Assembly: GCF_009389715.1 (NCBI RefSeq)
Contig: NW_024067995.1
Location: forward strand, 124,001-188,000
From: Phoenix dactylifera
Taxonomy: Eukaryota; Streptophyta; Magnoliopsida; Arecales; Arecaceae
Direction: 5' to 3'
DNA: 64,000 nucleotides
Shown here: positions 23,689 to 35,311 of the stretch, piece by piece
Numbering within the stretch: the first letter of the stretch is position 1
Layout of the letters: each line of letters begins with the position of its first letter
Position numbers and translations under genes: made by a program
The notes under the pieces: generated by a model
Database searches by the model: none
What the model saw: the letters and a program-made list of their open reading frames with translations, nothing else
Told to the model about the DNA's origin: nothing

Positions 23689-25201
23689 TATATATATAAA
23701 ATATATTTCATAAATTGCCCAGTCATAATTTACGGATTTCAGAGCATAATTTTCAAATGAAATTTAACATGCCAAACCCATCTTACTAAATACAAAACGT
23801 ATTTCAAAATTTAAACCGCTAATAATTATTTTACCAAATAATTTAGAAAAATGCACTTTGAAGCATTAAGTTACTTACCTCTTCTCGCTTAATCCCTACT
23901 TCAGATAGGCAGATCAGGTTTACCTGTTTAAATTTAATTAATTTCTTGTTAATTTTAGAGCTAAGCAAAATCCAGAAATAATACTACTAGGCACGACCCA
24001 ACAGAGCCTAAGGCTGGTCCATAATGAACATGGCCCGATAGGGCCCACATCGGACACGGCCCAATGGGCCTACATAGACTTGGCCCAATAGGGCCCTCCC
24101 AAGGTTGGCCTCTAATTTGTTCATTTATGCAATAAAAATTCGTTTCAGGGACCAATGTCTAATTACATAGCACCGTTCTATAATAAAATTTGGGTAAAAG
24201 GACCAAGTAATTATATTTGAGGATCTTTATGTAATAAATTTTTCTTTTAGGGATCAAACATAAATTACAAAAGACCCTTTTGTGAAATAATATACTGTCA
24301 ATGGCTTAACTGCAAAATTTTATTTATTGGCCAAACAACTTTGGGTTTCGGGTTCCGGGTTCCGGGTTTTGGGTATGAACTGGGTTTTGGGTTCGGGTTT
24401 CAGATTTTGGATTCGGAACTAGGCCCAAGTTGAGCCCACAGTGAACCGAGCCTAAGTTGGCCCAATTCGGCCCACGATGGGCCTTCATCTTCCCCAAACT
24501 CCCCATGAACAGGGGAGATGGAAACCGAGAGAAGGTAGAGGGGAGAGGTGAGAGGGCTGGCTAGGTGGTTGGCATGGGCGGCCGGAGGCCACCCCTCGGT
24601 CGACGGCCAGCCGCCCGCTGCGGCGGCTGACGGGGAGGAGAAGCAACCGAAGAGATGATCTCGGTTTGTGGGGCCGAAATAGAGAAAAAAAAGACATGGA
24701 ATAAAGGTTGAGATCGAAGAGCGGAGAAAGCTTACCGGTGGTGGCAGAGGCAGTGGGAGGAAGATCTTGGCCGTGGGTGCTCGATCCGGTGGTCAAGTGG
24801 CGGTGGCGGTGGTGCTTTCCGAAGAAGAAGGAGATCTCGAAACAGATGAGGCTCGGGTGGTGGTGGTGGTAGCCCGAGGCGGCTCACCAGTGACTTGGGA
24901 AGCGGGAGCAGAGGAAGGAGAGGGAGAGGAGAGGGAGGAGAGGAAGAAGAGGGGCTCGGTGGTGATCTGGGAAGGGAAAAGAGGGATTTTTATTATCCCC
25001 TCGTAATGGCTGTCCACCGCGATTTTTGCGGCGGTGGGGCAAAATCAGAGGCCGCTCGTGCGGCCGCGGGGCGGACGCGGGACGACCTCGATGCAGACGC
25101 AGGATGCCCACGGCGTCTCTGCGCCCGGAGAAGATGGAGGGGATCGCGTTTGCGATCCCCTGCTCTGGCCCTTTCCAAAAGGGGCGTTATCTCACATTTG
25201 A

Positions 25202-26660
25202 CGATGCTGAAAATAGTGAGGAAGTGGGGCCATAGAGCAAATAATATTACAGACAACACAACATTAGGAACAAAGATGCAATAGTGAAATAGAGCAACAA
25301 ACAAAACAAAGTAGAGGACCGAAATTCCAGCCTCTACTACAACAAACAATGTCTAGTGACAGAAATTTAGCAACACTTAGCAAAATCCATCAATATAAAT
25401 GTTCTCTAGTAATGATTCTAAGAAATATCAAAACAGATATATAATTTCACAAAGTTTCATCGTGAGAGTTATTAAAAGTTATTATATAGCGAGGGTATCT
25501 TATAACCACTATAAGAAATTGTATTCTATAGTAATAGTTTCAAATATTATCATAAAAGATCTATAATATTGTAATGTTTATAAATGAATGTTTCAAAAAT
25601 TTTATGTTACGATGGTACCTGATAAGTACAACAATTACTAGTGAAATAAAACTTTATTGGTAATATATACAGTTTTATTATAGAATACACGCTATTTATC
25701 GATAAGATAAATTATATCACCTATACATTTTTGTATAACCAATAGTTTTCAATATTGATATTTATTTATGATTTATTTGTGTGACAAATTAGTATGGTTG
25801 TAAATTAATTTGGATTTTTTGCAACAACAGCATCTCATTAGTAAGTATGTCTTTAAATAATTTTCAAAATAGATATTATATTAATCTAATAAATTTTTGA
25901 AGTAATAAGGTTTCAAATCGACTATTATGTATTCTAGTTGTACTTAACAATTTTTGATGAGTTCATCAAGTTATTTTCAACTTTATCTGGCCAGAACTAT
26001 TTACCGAACAAGTCACATGATCAGCCAATTCAGGTAAATAATTGGAAGTTGTTTGGGTTCGGAAATATTGCAAATAATGCACCATAACCAGCCACTAGTC
26101 TAAGATATAATTATTAAAAACTTAAATGGAGATCGATTTAACCAAGATATTGGATCAATAATCCAATTTGATTTGTATTAAAAATATAGGTTTGCTACGC
26201 CTGTTGCGTCCCTTCAACTTTGTTCTTCCTCCAGCCAGGGATAGAGGAGAGATGGAGATAGGAATAGCTGTTTTCCTAATAGTCAAAATTAGAAGTAGCC
26301 TGAGTCCAGACAGAAGCTTAGAAGTAGGTGCTTCTCAAATCTGTGCGGAGGATGTCATACACCACTATTCTGTTTTTGCCAAACTTTTGAAGCCATGGCT
26401 GCTGAAAGACAATCCAGATCCAAATACTTTTCCTTTTTCAGTCCTCCATTCAGTAAAATCCATCTTTTCCTCTATGATGCCTATGGCTTAATTCATCCTA
26501 TCCGCTCACAAACATAAAGTTGGTGGATAAAGGAATAAGCAATTTGTGATATCAAGTCCAACAAACATCTTGACCTAATGTTACAGCAAAAGGAAAAATA
26601 AAAACAGAAGCAAGAAGCACTTTCTCCTACTGGGAAATAAATTGCCTTTATTGCTGTAGA
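25202..26660. other. AT-rich intergenic DNA without recognised genes
   Basis: This continues the sequence left of 12793 if the solo LTR is removed. An open frame at 26168-26491 has no recognisable domain and no plant-gene context. Nothing else could be supported. Confidence 0.5.
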
Positions 26661-26773
26661 ATTGTCAACTCATTGTTTGCTTATTTGTGCTAAAGAATGC
26701 AAATGAATAAGTGTAACAATCAAAATAATACAAATGAATCAGCGGAGCAATCCTTGTAGCAAAGAAAGAGTTA

Positions 26774-27580
26774 TCAGTTGTTGTTGTCCATCCAGAACTG
26801 AGCCTGCAGCCAGTCAATAGTCTTCTTGTCCACCTGAAAGGCCTTTGCAAGAACGTCACGAGAGATGGGCGGCTTCGACCCAAACACCGCATTGGCTACA
26901 GTGATCACACCAGGGTTTTGGCTGCTCAATGCGGCAATAGCAACAGCATTCTTCGTCCCGTAGTTGAACTGGAAGTGAATTAGACCTTGGGGGAACACGA
27001 ACACATCACCCTTGTTGATGACTTTGGCAAAGAGACGGTTGTCCGTGTTGGAAGTCACAAAACCCACATAGAGTGAGCCTTCCAACACCGTCAAAATCTC
27101 TGTCGCCCGAGGGTGGATGTGAGGTGGGTTCAGGCCATAAGGAGCAAAGTCTATGCGAGCCAATGAGATGCCAAGGGTGTTGAGCCCTGCAATTTTCTCC
27201 ACATTAACTAAAGTCACATTCGATCCAAGTTTGTTTGCAGTGTCGCCAGGCCTGTCGAGGCCGGAGAAGAAGAAATCATCAGCTCTGACATCGTTTGGGT
27301 TCTTGCACGCAAGACCGTTGACAAATACTGCACAATAAAAATTAACATAATTCACCAAGGTTGATAGAAAAACTTGAGAAGAACCTCGTTCGAAAGCCTA
27401 CTTATAAGTTTGTGGATGAGTAAGAAATTTTGCGCAACTTGAAAAAACGGAAGAATATATATAATTACCATGGGACGTTTTGTCAGCAACACAGAAGTCC
27501 TGGAGGGGACTAGGATCAGAAGCAATTGCGTGAGAAGAAACCAGCGCAAGGAAAGCAAGGAGGAGGATGCGTGAAGCCAT
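26774..27580 (-). CDS. Germin-like protein C (secreted cupin)
   Basis: Exons 27580..27469 and 27327..26774 give 221 residues. The 141-bp intron has GT..AG ends and, as in copies A and B, splits a codon in phase 1. A signal peptide ([16 protein letters not shown]) precedes DFCVAD, and a second Cys lies in LACKNP. Germin box 1 is [17 protein letters not shown] and box 2 is [18 protein letters not shown], so the three His and one Glu manganese ligands are all present. The C-terminus is [12 protein letters not shown]. It is clearly diverged from A and B and is an older paralogue, lying between them in the same orientation. It looks functional. Confidence 0.93.
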
Positions 27581-27674
27581 GTCTGTTCGGTTAAGCAGGA
27601 GAGAGTGCAGGAGGAATGGAACTCGAGAGTCTAGATCGAAGCTCGATGCGCTGGGATGGCTTGGAGTAGATAGA

Positions 27675-27680
27675 TATATA
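27675..27680 (-). promoter_or_regulatory. Probable TATA box of GLP C
   Basis: TATATA lies about 95 bp upstream of the GLP C start codon, in a spacing similar to that of copies A and B. Confidence 0.5.
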
Positions 27681-28149
27681 GAGAGAGAGTGGAGGGATGA
27701 GGGACCCGGTTTATGCGATGGTTAGACCGTTGAAGTAGTCAGGAAGGGTGGTCGTGATTTGCTCTGTATTGTTTTATAAAGTAGTAATAAAATGGTTTCA
27801 GTTGTCCACCAATTCCAGTAGACCGTGGCCAAAGGCAACGTTCCCAAAGACGAAGTATAACTTTATCTATAACCATATTGATGGTAGGTGAGAAACAGCA
27901 GATGGAATAGATCAATATTCGCCGCCTTTGACGGTACAACGGTTCGGCCAGCTAAATAGATAATAAGGCTTGTTTCGTAGTCTAATCATGAACTAGTCCA
28001 GCCATTTTTATTATAATTTAACCAATTACTTATTTGTTTAATTTTATGCTAGTATGGACATATGTGATGAACATGAAAAAAGTTAATAAATTTAAAGATA
28101 CGGTCATCAATCGTTTATTGAGACATTCCTCCTCCAACTTTATTTTTGT

Positions 28150-29085
28150 TGCCATAGAAAATTGAACAGTTCAAAGAAAGATCCAAAGCTGGGAGCCTTC
28201 ATGAAGTTGTTCGGATACTTGGCCACAATGAGATTTAGCAACTTCAAGATGACCTCTTCCTTCCGTCACAGAAAAGGTCAATGTAGTTATGGTGGCAGCG
28301 AAGAACTTGAATAGTTCTAAATGCAAATACAGGGAATTCTTCATCGAGGTTATCAGCATTGGTTGCACTTATCATAACAACATTGTGAGTTTACTAAACT
28401 TGTGTTCGGACGCATTCACTAGAATTCTCATATATGAGATCATAGTTAATGGATCACTTGAAAAATACATTTATATTAAGCAACAAATTATTCTAGATCT
28501 TGAATGAACGTGAAACAATTGGAGATTGAAATTGGTTAATGCACGAGGCTTAGACTATCTCTACCATGGCTGCAATATCCAAAAATATCTTATTTTCGGC
28601 CAGCTAAAATAGTGTCGCTCGGCTGACAGAATCATATCAAAGGCCAAATCTTGAGGGACTGTAGGCTACATTTATTGCCCTTGAGGTCTTCTCAAGGAAT
28701 TTTAGAGGCATCTCTAGCAAATCCATTGTTTATAGTTATGGGATGATAGTGCTTGAAATGGTTGGGGGAAGAAAAAATATTGAAGTTCAAGTAGACAACA
28801 TCCGTGAGATATCCACTTCTCACATTGGATTTACAAGCATCTCAACTTGGATGAAAATTTGAGAACTTTCACGGCCATGACCCAAGTGGAAGAAGAGATT
28901 GCCAAAGGGATAATTCTAGTAGTTTTATGGTGCATTCAGACTAAGCTAATAAATAGACTCTCGATGGGTAAGGTTCCAGATATGTTAGAAGGAAGGATTT
29001 TAGACTTGCAAATTCCCCCCATGCCAGTTTTATTTTCCCCTCAAGATGAGGGAAGCATTTCTAGACAAATCATTCTCATGAAATA
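28150..29085 (+). pseudogene. LRK10-like receptor kinase pseudogene
   Basis: Translated pieces in several frames follow the order of an LRK10L-type Ser/Thr kinase domain. They are a juxtamembrane/Gly-loop region with the loop lost, then the Lys strand (VAAKNLNSSK), the helix C and hinge region (IVSLLNLC, LIYEIIVNGSLEKYI), LDYLYHGCN, and EVFSRNF near the activation loop. SYGMIVLEMVGGRKN and a C-terminal LRK10L-like tail (IPPMPVLFSP) follow. The catalytic-loop segment carrying the proton-acceptor Asp is destroyed, and several stops and frameshifts are present. LRK10 homologues are linked to rust resistance in cereals; this copy is dead. Confidence 0.78.
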
Positions 29086-29284
29086 GTATCAATAGTCACT
29101 TGTTATAATGGACTCAACATATTTGACCGTATAATAGGTATGTTACCCATAGTGCTGTAGGCATCTCTTAATTTCCTATGTTAGATAAAAATTTAGAGCT
29201 GTGGTTCTAAAGGCTTAATAAATCCTTCAACCTTCAATGGATTTATATTTTACTTTCAATTTAGCAATCATGCAACATAAATGA

Positions 29285-30360
29285 TCCGACGACCCGAGAT
29301 CCGCCACATGGCGGGCCATAAGACGGCCTCAACAAATCTCTCCAAATCGCCCCCACTAAATGCTGATCATTATGGAGGGCACTCCGAAGTTCGAAATACT
29401 GATGGCTGATCTCTCGCATTTCGCCAGACGAGACGCTTCGGAGAAGGGAGCATTAATGGCCAGCTTCTCACGTTTCGCCAGTCGGAGTGCTTCGGGGGAC
29501 GAAAAATTAATGATTGAAACCTCCAGAAAGGAACGCCCACGTGGAACACTGAAAAATTTCTACGGCAGATTCTACTTAAGAAAATCTAGCAGCTCGAACC
29601 TCCCAAGTCCGACGTCGAGCTCTCGGCCAAGAAATATGCCAAGGCATACCCAGTTTGGTACACACCTCTTCTTGCCTATGTGATTGAAGCACTGGATGAT
29701 TAGAAGTCTGCCTAGTTCCATCGTCCGAGCTGCAAGGCAGCTCGACCTCGGAAGTGGGGGGCAAATAATAGGGGAAAAAATGGATCGTCCAGCCCACAAC
29801 TAAAAGGCCGTCCAGTTTCGGCCCAATAAACGTCAACGCCAACCAGTCGAATCCACACTTCTGCCCCGAGTCAGCTCGACTTCGAGACTCCGCCGAAGGC
29901 TCCACCAACTTTAGACATTCACCGACTCCCCCGACCAAGTTTGGGGTGCCTCCAGTATTCGCCGACCCGCCCCAACTAAGCTCGGGCCGCCTACCTCAGC
30001 AGTACGCTCCAACTTTCGAGCTCGGAGCGCTCCACCGAGCACGCCTCGGAACCCGGGAAGCCGAGCTACTCCCATTACCCGTCAAGCCGACCTCTCATGA
30101 TGAGGGCTGACAGTGCCTCTGCCACCTGGGCCACTCTACCGGGACTATAAATAGCTCGGTCAGGTAACTTGTAAAGGACTTTTGGGCTGGACCAAATCTA
30201 CTCCACTCTAACTTGATCGTCGAAGGGCCCTCATCGGAAATACTGATGAAACTTTGTGCAGGTCCGCGGCCGTCGCACAGGAGGTGGCACCTGTCTTCTC
30301 CTTCCAATCACTGGCGGCTCCCTCGACTCCACCAGCATCTCCCTCGGGCCAAATTTGAAC
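29285..30360 (+). mobile_element. LTR-like sequence with promoter, probably gypsy
   Basis: A GC-richer block contains repeated TTTCGCCAG and CTTCGG motifs, TATAAAT at 30146-30152, and downstream GGGCCCTCATCGG...GTGCAGGTCCGCGGCCG, a layout typical of plant LTR R/U5 regions. No coding domains adjoin it and I could not fix termini or a target duplication. Probably a solo or truncated LTR. Confidence 0.45.
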
Positions 30361-30745
30361 CACAATAGTCATAACTCTGTGATTAGTTGGATTGACTTGC
30401 TTCTAAACTACTGGATTGTCAGTCATCTTTGTTTTCGGACTCTTAGTCATCTATGCCTTCAAATGATGATACTTTTAGCCTTCAGCTAGTGCAGGCCAGT
30501 TTTCAACCCTTGATCTCTTTACCCTATTCCTTTTATAAGTCAAGATGGTTCTCTTCCTTCAGTTGATGAAAGCTTGTAATACCTACTCTATCTCGGTTTT
30601 TCTGAAGTTGTATATCTCCACTCTTTGTTACTCCTCCCTCTTAGGTGTAGCAGCAGGAGCATCATCTATTATATCTCCTTTTTCAAATCCTTAATAAAGG
30701 TAGGGTGGTTATTACCTCTCTTATCATAAAAAAAGAGAAAAAAAT
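30361..30745 (+). mobile_element. LINE 3' end fragment
   Basis: The stretch ends TTAATAAAGGTAGGGTGGTTATTACC followed shortly by an A-rich tail with (TCATAAAAAAAGAGAAAA). This resembles the 3' UTR and tail of plant L1-type LINEs. No endonuclease or RT is present, so it would be a 5'-truncated copy. Confidence 0.4.
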
Positions 30746-31593
30746 AGGGAAAAGAGAGACTTTCTTGTAAACTAGAATCTTTCACTACAAATTAAAACAG
30801 AGTTTTTCCTGTCAAATTTGTTGATGGCTGGCCCATAAAAAAATTTTTGGCAAAATACTTTTCTAATAGCTTTATCTAATTTATTCGTATTATAAAATAG
30901 ATAAAAGGTTAAATTAGATGATGTTATGTGATAACTGGGACATCAAAATAAAGCTTGATCTTGGAGTTCAAATAACTGGGACACCAGATAGTGTCCTGAA
31001 TTATGGTACATTAATTGATATAGTACTTAATTTGGAGAAAGGCTAGGAAAGAAGCAAACAACCTGCTTCCTTTAGAAGACAATGACACAGGAGCACTCCC
31101 AGTAATGGCTAGAAAATAGATACTAGTGTTGATTCCAATTGTCCAGCATCAAGATACAGTCGACTAAACAGACTACCAAGTCAAAGTAAACCAGCATCCA
31201 GCAACTCCCTTGTTCAATCTTTGATCATTAAGCTATCACCTCAAGCTGGATTAATCACTTCAAGATGCAACCGAGTTGACAACTTTCTAGGACATATTGC
31301 AGAAGTTAAAATGGCCTTATGGGGTATGTTGGAAGCAGCTACCATTAAAGGTTGGAGCCAGAACCTAGCAAACTTGCCAGCGAGCAAACAGAGCAAGAGA
31401 GAACAATTGATGCATTGCAGAATTGAAAGATGGGTGATCCTTTGAAGATAACGGCTCTGGGCTCTGCACTTTCGATAGGGCCCAATTATTTTTTTATACA
31501 AAATTTCAATAGAAACAATACGTTTATATAAAAAACTCTATAATAAGAAAGAGAAATTTCTAATCCTTATGAAGTTAAATTATATAGAATACG
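30746..31593. other. Intergenic DNA, left flank of segment B
   Basis: AT-rich sequence without recognisable genes. It has no counterpart left of segment A inside the window, because the truncated gypsy element occupies that place. Confidence 0.5.
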
Positions 31594-31761
31594 ATACACG
31601 TACACCAAACAAATGAACACCTCTAAACTAGCGGGTGTTCTTATTGGTCGACTAAACAGACACCTATTTAACCATATGCCAAACAATCGCTTTGTGGAAG
31701 CAATTCACAAGATGAACCATATGTGCTGACACTTGCACTACGCCGTTTGTGGCCTTCTTCA

Positions 31762-32520
31762 CTAGTTGTTATCCACCCAGAACTGAGCCTGGAGATACTT
31801 GATCGTATCCTTGCCCACTTGGAAGGCCTTGGCCAAAACCGCATCAGAGATGGGTGGGTTTGATCCAAAGACTGCATTGGCTATAGTGATCACTCCAGGG
31901 TTCTGGCTGCTTAGGGCTGCAACGGCCACGGCAGGCATTGGACCGTAGTTGAATTGGAAATGGATTAGACCTTCGGGAAACACAAAGACATCACCCTTCT
32001 TGAGCATCTTAGTGAAGAGAAGGTTGCCGTTGTTGGTGTTGGATGTGACAAAGCCGACATAGAGCGTGCCTTCTAACACTGTAAGGATCTCGGTGGCCCG
32101 AGGATGGGTGTGTGGTGGGTTGTGACCGTAAGGTGCATAGTCTATTCGAGCCAAGGAGATGCCGAGGGTGTTGAGCCCTGCAATTTGGTTCACATTCACC
32201 TGCGTCACCTTAGACCCAAGCTGGTTCGACGTGTTGCTAGGCATATCGAGGCCGGAGAAGAAGAAGTCGTCCGCTGTCACGTGCATTGGTGGCGTGCAAA
32301 CAAAACCATTCACAAGGACTGCATCCAAAGGAAGAAGCTAAGCAACAAAGGGTAACTCGTAAACCATTATGTTGAAACTAGTATAAGATAAGAGTGAAGA
32401 GTAATTACTAGGGGACTTGAGGTCAGCAACGCAGAAGTCTTGAAGTTGGCTGGGATCGGAGGCCATCACGCGAGAGGAAGCCAGGGCAAGGAGAGCAAAG
32501 AGGAGGATATGGCAAGCCAT
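31762..32520 (-). CDS. Germin-like protein B (secreted cupin)
   Basis: Exons 32520..32409 and 32318..31762 give 222 residues with the same 90-bp intron as copy A. Signal peptide, the Cys pair, germin box 1 ([17 protein letters not shown]) and box 2 ([18 protein letters not shown]) are intact. About eight or nine residues differ from copy A, among them VCTPP for VCKPP, DDFFF for DDIFF and PYGHNPP for PYGLNPP. None touches a manganese ligand. The promoter TATA is conserved. It is the product of the A/B duplication, and its downstream neighbourhood has since been filled with transposons. Confidence 0.93.
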
Positions 32521-32596
32521 CTCTTTCCTATACGAAATTAAATCTTTAGAGGAAATGAGGGTATTTGGCGGCATAAGAAGGCGTGGAGAGGATCGG

Positions 32597-32604
32597 TATA
32601 TATA
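32597..32604 (-). promoter_or_regulatory. Probable TATA box of GLP B
   Basis: TATATATA in the same position as in copy A, about 80 bp upstream of the start codon. Confidence 0.6.
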
Positions 32605-33042
32605 GACCAGGAGATGGAACCAGTCATGCTCTAATAACGCAGTAGAAGAGTCTATGAGGTTAGGTATGAAGGTTTCACACAAACTACTTGCTCTGCAGGC
32701 CGTAGACGCAGTCTATTGTGTGTATCCAGTCATAGAGATCAAAAGGTTTGATAGTCTTGGTGTTAGAGCACATGGTCAAAAAAATGTACGATCAACATTG
32801 TTTACTTAATAATATATATAAATATATACCCACCTCTGGCAGACCCCAGAACCACAAACCGTTCGCAAGAGGCGGAGCCATGTTGGGTCCTCATATACTT
32901 CACGATTTTTTATTTTCCGACACAAAGTCCAGAAATTCTATGTTCTGAAGACTCATAAATTAAAAAAAACTGAAGATTTTTAAAAAATTCTGACGAAAAA
33001 GATAGCAAGAATAAAGAATCTAAAATTACGCACTCATGCACA

Positions 33043-33043
<1 letters not shown>

Positions 33044-33112
<69 letters not shown>
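33044..33112. repeat. (AT)n microsatellite
   Basis: Counterpart of the (TA)n(TG)n run of segment A; here only AT units are present. Confidence 0.97.
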
Positions 33113-33118
<6 letters not shown>

Positions 33119-33715
33119 TAAACACTATAAAAGAGTGAATAATCTCTATTGAAATAGATTTCAAGCTATTAGATATTCTTTATCTCCCTGAAACCATTCC
33201 ATTTTGCCTTTACATCTATCTCATTTCAGACCTTTTTATACCACCCTATCCACCTACATATTAAACCCATGAAATATCATTCAACAGCACTTAATCGGAT
33301 TTGTGATACCTTTTTATTTAGAGTCAAGAGGAAATTTTATTCATTGGCCCTTCTTCTGAATCCAAAGAGTAAGGAGTTTTCTATATATTAGCAATTTAAA
33401 AAATTGCTTTGATCTAAAGTTCAGTCGTTAGTAAAGAAATTATTACAAATCTATCTACTTTATTATAAAGAAAGAAAGGATTCTAAGAAAATTATATTAT
33501 TGGATGTTGGAAATAGTCGGGAGGTCATCAATCCTCGCTTTATACAAGCCACTTCTTAGGCTTAAAAAGAAATTCTATCAATTACCCCTCCAAGGCCACA
33601 AAAGATAAATTGCGCATCGGGACCGACTCTCATTCCTTAAAGCAGAACAAACCAACACCCGTCGAGAAATACAACTCTTGGAGGAAGAACAAGCAGAGCT
33701 GGAATGGAATAATAA

Positions 33716-34061
33716 CACTACAGGAAAAATAGTACATTCCGACTCTCATGTGCCGATGCTAAAAAAAAGCGTTAGCAATTTAGTCACCCTGCAAAAATTT
33801 GCCGACACTTTTTAGTGGCGTCGGGGCAGGAATTACACTAAGATGACGCTTATTAGCACCGTGCGAAACCAACCTGCTAATATTGAATTCTGACGATGCT
33901 TAAAAGCGTCTTCGGAGACCTAGTCGAAACCACGACGCTTTGAAGTGTCGCCCTAATATTGGCTTCCAACAATGTTTAAAAGCATCGTCGATAGCCAATC
34001 TTAGGACGACACTTCTATGCGTCATCGGAAGCTAGTTTTATTCCCAAATAGCCCGATCACC
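33716..34061 (+). mobile_element. Terminus of the older CACTA-type element (copy in segment B)
   Basis: Starts CACTACAGGAAAA and matches 7349-7694 throughout. The younger 17.9-kb CACTA element inserted into the older element's sequence at 34062. Confidence 0.6.
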
Positions 34062-34150
34062 CACTACAAGAAAATGGGATTTTACCGACCCTTTTTTGCC
34101 GACGCTTTTTACAAGCGTCGGCAATTTTCCGTTCAGCCCCAACATATGCG
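34062..34150 (+). repeat. CACTA 5' terminal and subterminal repeats
   Basis: TIR CACTACAAGAAAA followed by GCCGACGCTTTTTACAAGCG, an inverted pair of the motif repeated at the far end. These are the presumed transposase-binding sites. Confidence 0.85.
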
Positions 34151-34179
34151 TCGGGCCCTTCCCCTCCTCCTTCCTCCTC

Positions 34180-34563
34180 TCCAACGATGAACCGTACATA
34201 TTAATAATTAGTACCTCTTCCCTCCTCGTGCTCGCCTCCATCTTCTTCTTCTACTCCTTCGTCGCCTCTCTCGAGAAGTTCCTCACCTCCCGGCGCCCTG
34301 TCTCCGCCGGATCTTCCTCCGTCGCGGCCGACGCGGGCGGAGCCGCGGTAAAAGCGCTCGATGACAAGATCTGGGGGAAGGAAACAGGGAGGCTTTATGG
34401 GGATCCGGCGGATCCGTGGTCGGGGCTGTCGGTGGTTAGGGTTTATGTGTACGAGATGCCGGCCAAGTTCACCTACGATCTTCTCTGGCTCTTCAGGAAT
34501 ACCTATAAGGAGACGACGAATTTGATGTCCAACGGAAGCCCCGTTCATCGCCTCATCGAACAG
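34180..34563 (+). pseudogene. Captured exon 1 of a GT47 exostosin-family glycosyltransferase
   Basis: The frame encodes a hydrophobic type II membrane anchor (LLVLASIFFFYSFVASL), a stem, and the start of an exostosin domain with RVYVYEMPAKFTYDLLWLF and TYKETTN...GSPVHRLIEQ. This resembles the plant family of Arabidopsis At5g16890, Golgi enzymes of cell-wall glycan synthesis. It ends at a canonical donor CAG|GT at 34563/34564, in phase 0. No in-frame ATG lies upstream of the anchor: the open frame runs back into CACTA subterminal sequence, so the native start was lost. The rest of the catalytic domain is absent from the window. It is a gene fragment, not a functional gene. Confidence 0.82.
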
Positions 34564-35062
34564 GTTTTTTTGCTCTGCCTCTCTTTTTCTTTATCTTGAT
34601 GCTCCAAGAACCCTAGTTCTCAGCTTCTTTTCGGGTTTCTTGTCTTTGCGACGTACGACAAACCCTTGTTTGAGGTTATTGCTTGGTTGTCTTTGTGAAA
34701 TTGCAGTTGTTGGTATGTACTGCTTGTGAGGCCGCAATCAGAGCGGAAAAGAATGAATACTTCAGTCCATACAAGATGAAATGAAAAATCTGCATAGATA
34801 GAGAGGTGCAGAGAAAGGAGGAAAAGAGAAGGAGAAATGGTAGGGATCGTAGCACGCTTCCAAGGCTATATGACGAGACCCCAACCCTCTCTTCTGGTAC
34901 CACTTCTTTCCCTTTTGCTCTCCTTCCTGCATAAAAACAAAAAGCTTTCCTCTGTTCTCTATTCCTCCTTTGTTGAGTCATAAGCAATTAGGAAGTAAGG
35001 TATTACTTCATTCTCTCTCATTCTCAGCTCCAAAACCTTGTGCTCTGGGCAACTTACTGTAA
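34564..35062 (+). other. Captured intron-like DNA between GT47 exon 1 and the gypsy insertion
   Basis: T-rich after the splice donor, then mixed non-coding sequence. I find no further GT47 exon here. The last bases TCACT (35063-35067) are the gypsy target duplication. Confidence 0.5.
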
Positions 35063-35077
35063 TCACTTGTGAGACAT

Positions 35078-35299
35078 GGGGCTGAAGTCGGCAGCCCTCG
35101 CCGACTTCAGCCCCGATTCATTTGGGGAAGGAGCCGGAACAGAGGATCGCTTGGGCGATCCTCTCCGGCTCCTCCGGAGGGGCAAACAAGGCAAGGGCGC
35201 CGCGAGATTCCCGCGGCGCCCCTCCTAGTCCATCCACGGCCGATTCACGGCCGTGAATCGGCCGTGGATCTCGCTTGACCGCCGCGATTTTCGCGGCGG
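35078..35299 (+). promoter_or_regulatory. Cluster of five perfect or near-perfect palindromes in U3
   Basis: Hairpins lie at 35078-35114 (15-bp arms, 7-nt loop) and 35130-35172 (18 paired bases, a 3-nt bulge). Others are at 35196-35220 (9-bp arms), 35232-35269 (a perfect 38-bp palindrome) and 35279-35299 (9-bp arms, 3-nt loop). They stand just upstream of the TATA element. The 3' LTR has all five at a constant offset of 6805, with one change in the 38-bp palindrome. Confidence 0.9.
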
Positions 35300-35311
35300 A
35301 GAACCGTTACG

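Larger units (their letters stand above)
12794..25196 (-). repeat. Gypsy solo LTR on the minus strand, split by a copia element
   Basis: On the plus strand it begins TGTCACGCCCTGAGCC and ends TTATCTCACA, the reverse complement of the LTR termini of the gypsy family at 35068-43817. It is flanked by a perfect 5-bp duplication TTTGA (12789-12793 and 25197-25201). No gypsy coding sequence lies between the ends. Removing the copia element (13523-23688) and its duplicated TATAT leaves about 2.2 kb, one LTR length. This is therefore a solo LTR left by LTR-LTR recombination. It is clearly more diverged than the intact copy, so it is an older insertion. Confidence 0.92.
31594..34061. repeat. Segment B of the duplication, first part
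   Basis: It matches 5239-7694 with a few percent of differences, including the GLP gene, promoter and CACTA terminus. The match stops exactly at the CACTA insertion at 34062 and resumes at 51972. Confidence 0.93.

Noticed and set aside
26168..26491. 107-residue open frame upstream of GLP C
   Set aside because: No recognisable domain, no splice or promoter context, AT-rich surroundings.
34096..34599. GT47 frame as a functional gene
   Set aside because: No in-frame ATG before the anchor, it reads through a splice donor, and the catalytic domain is absent.
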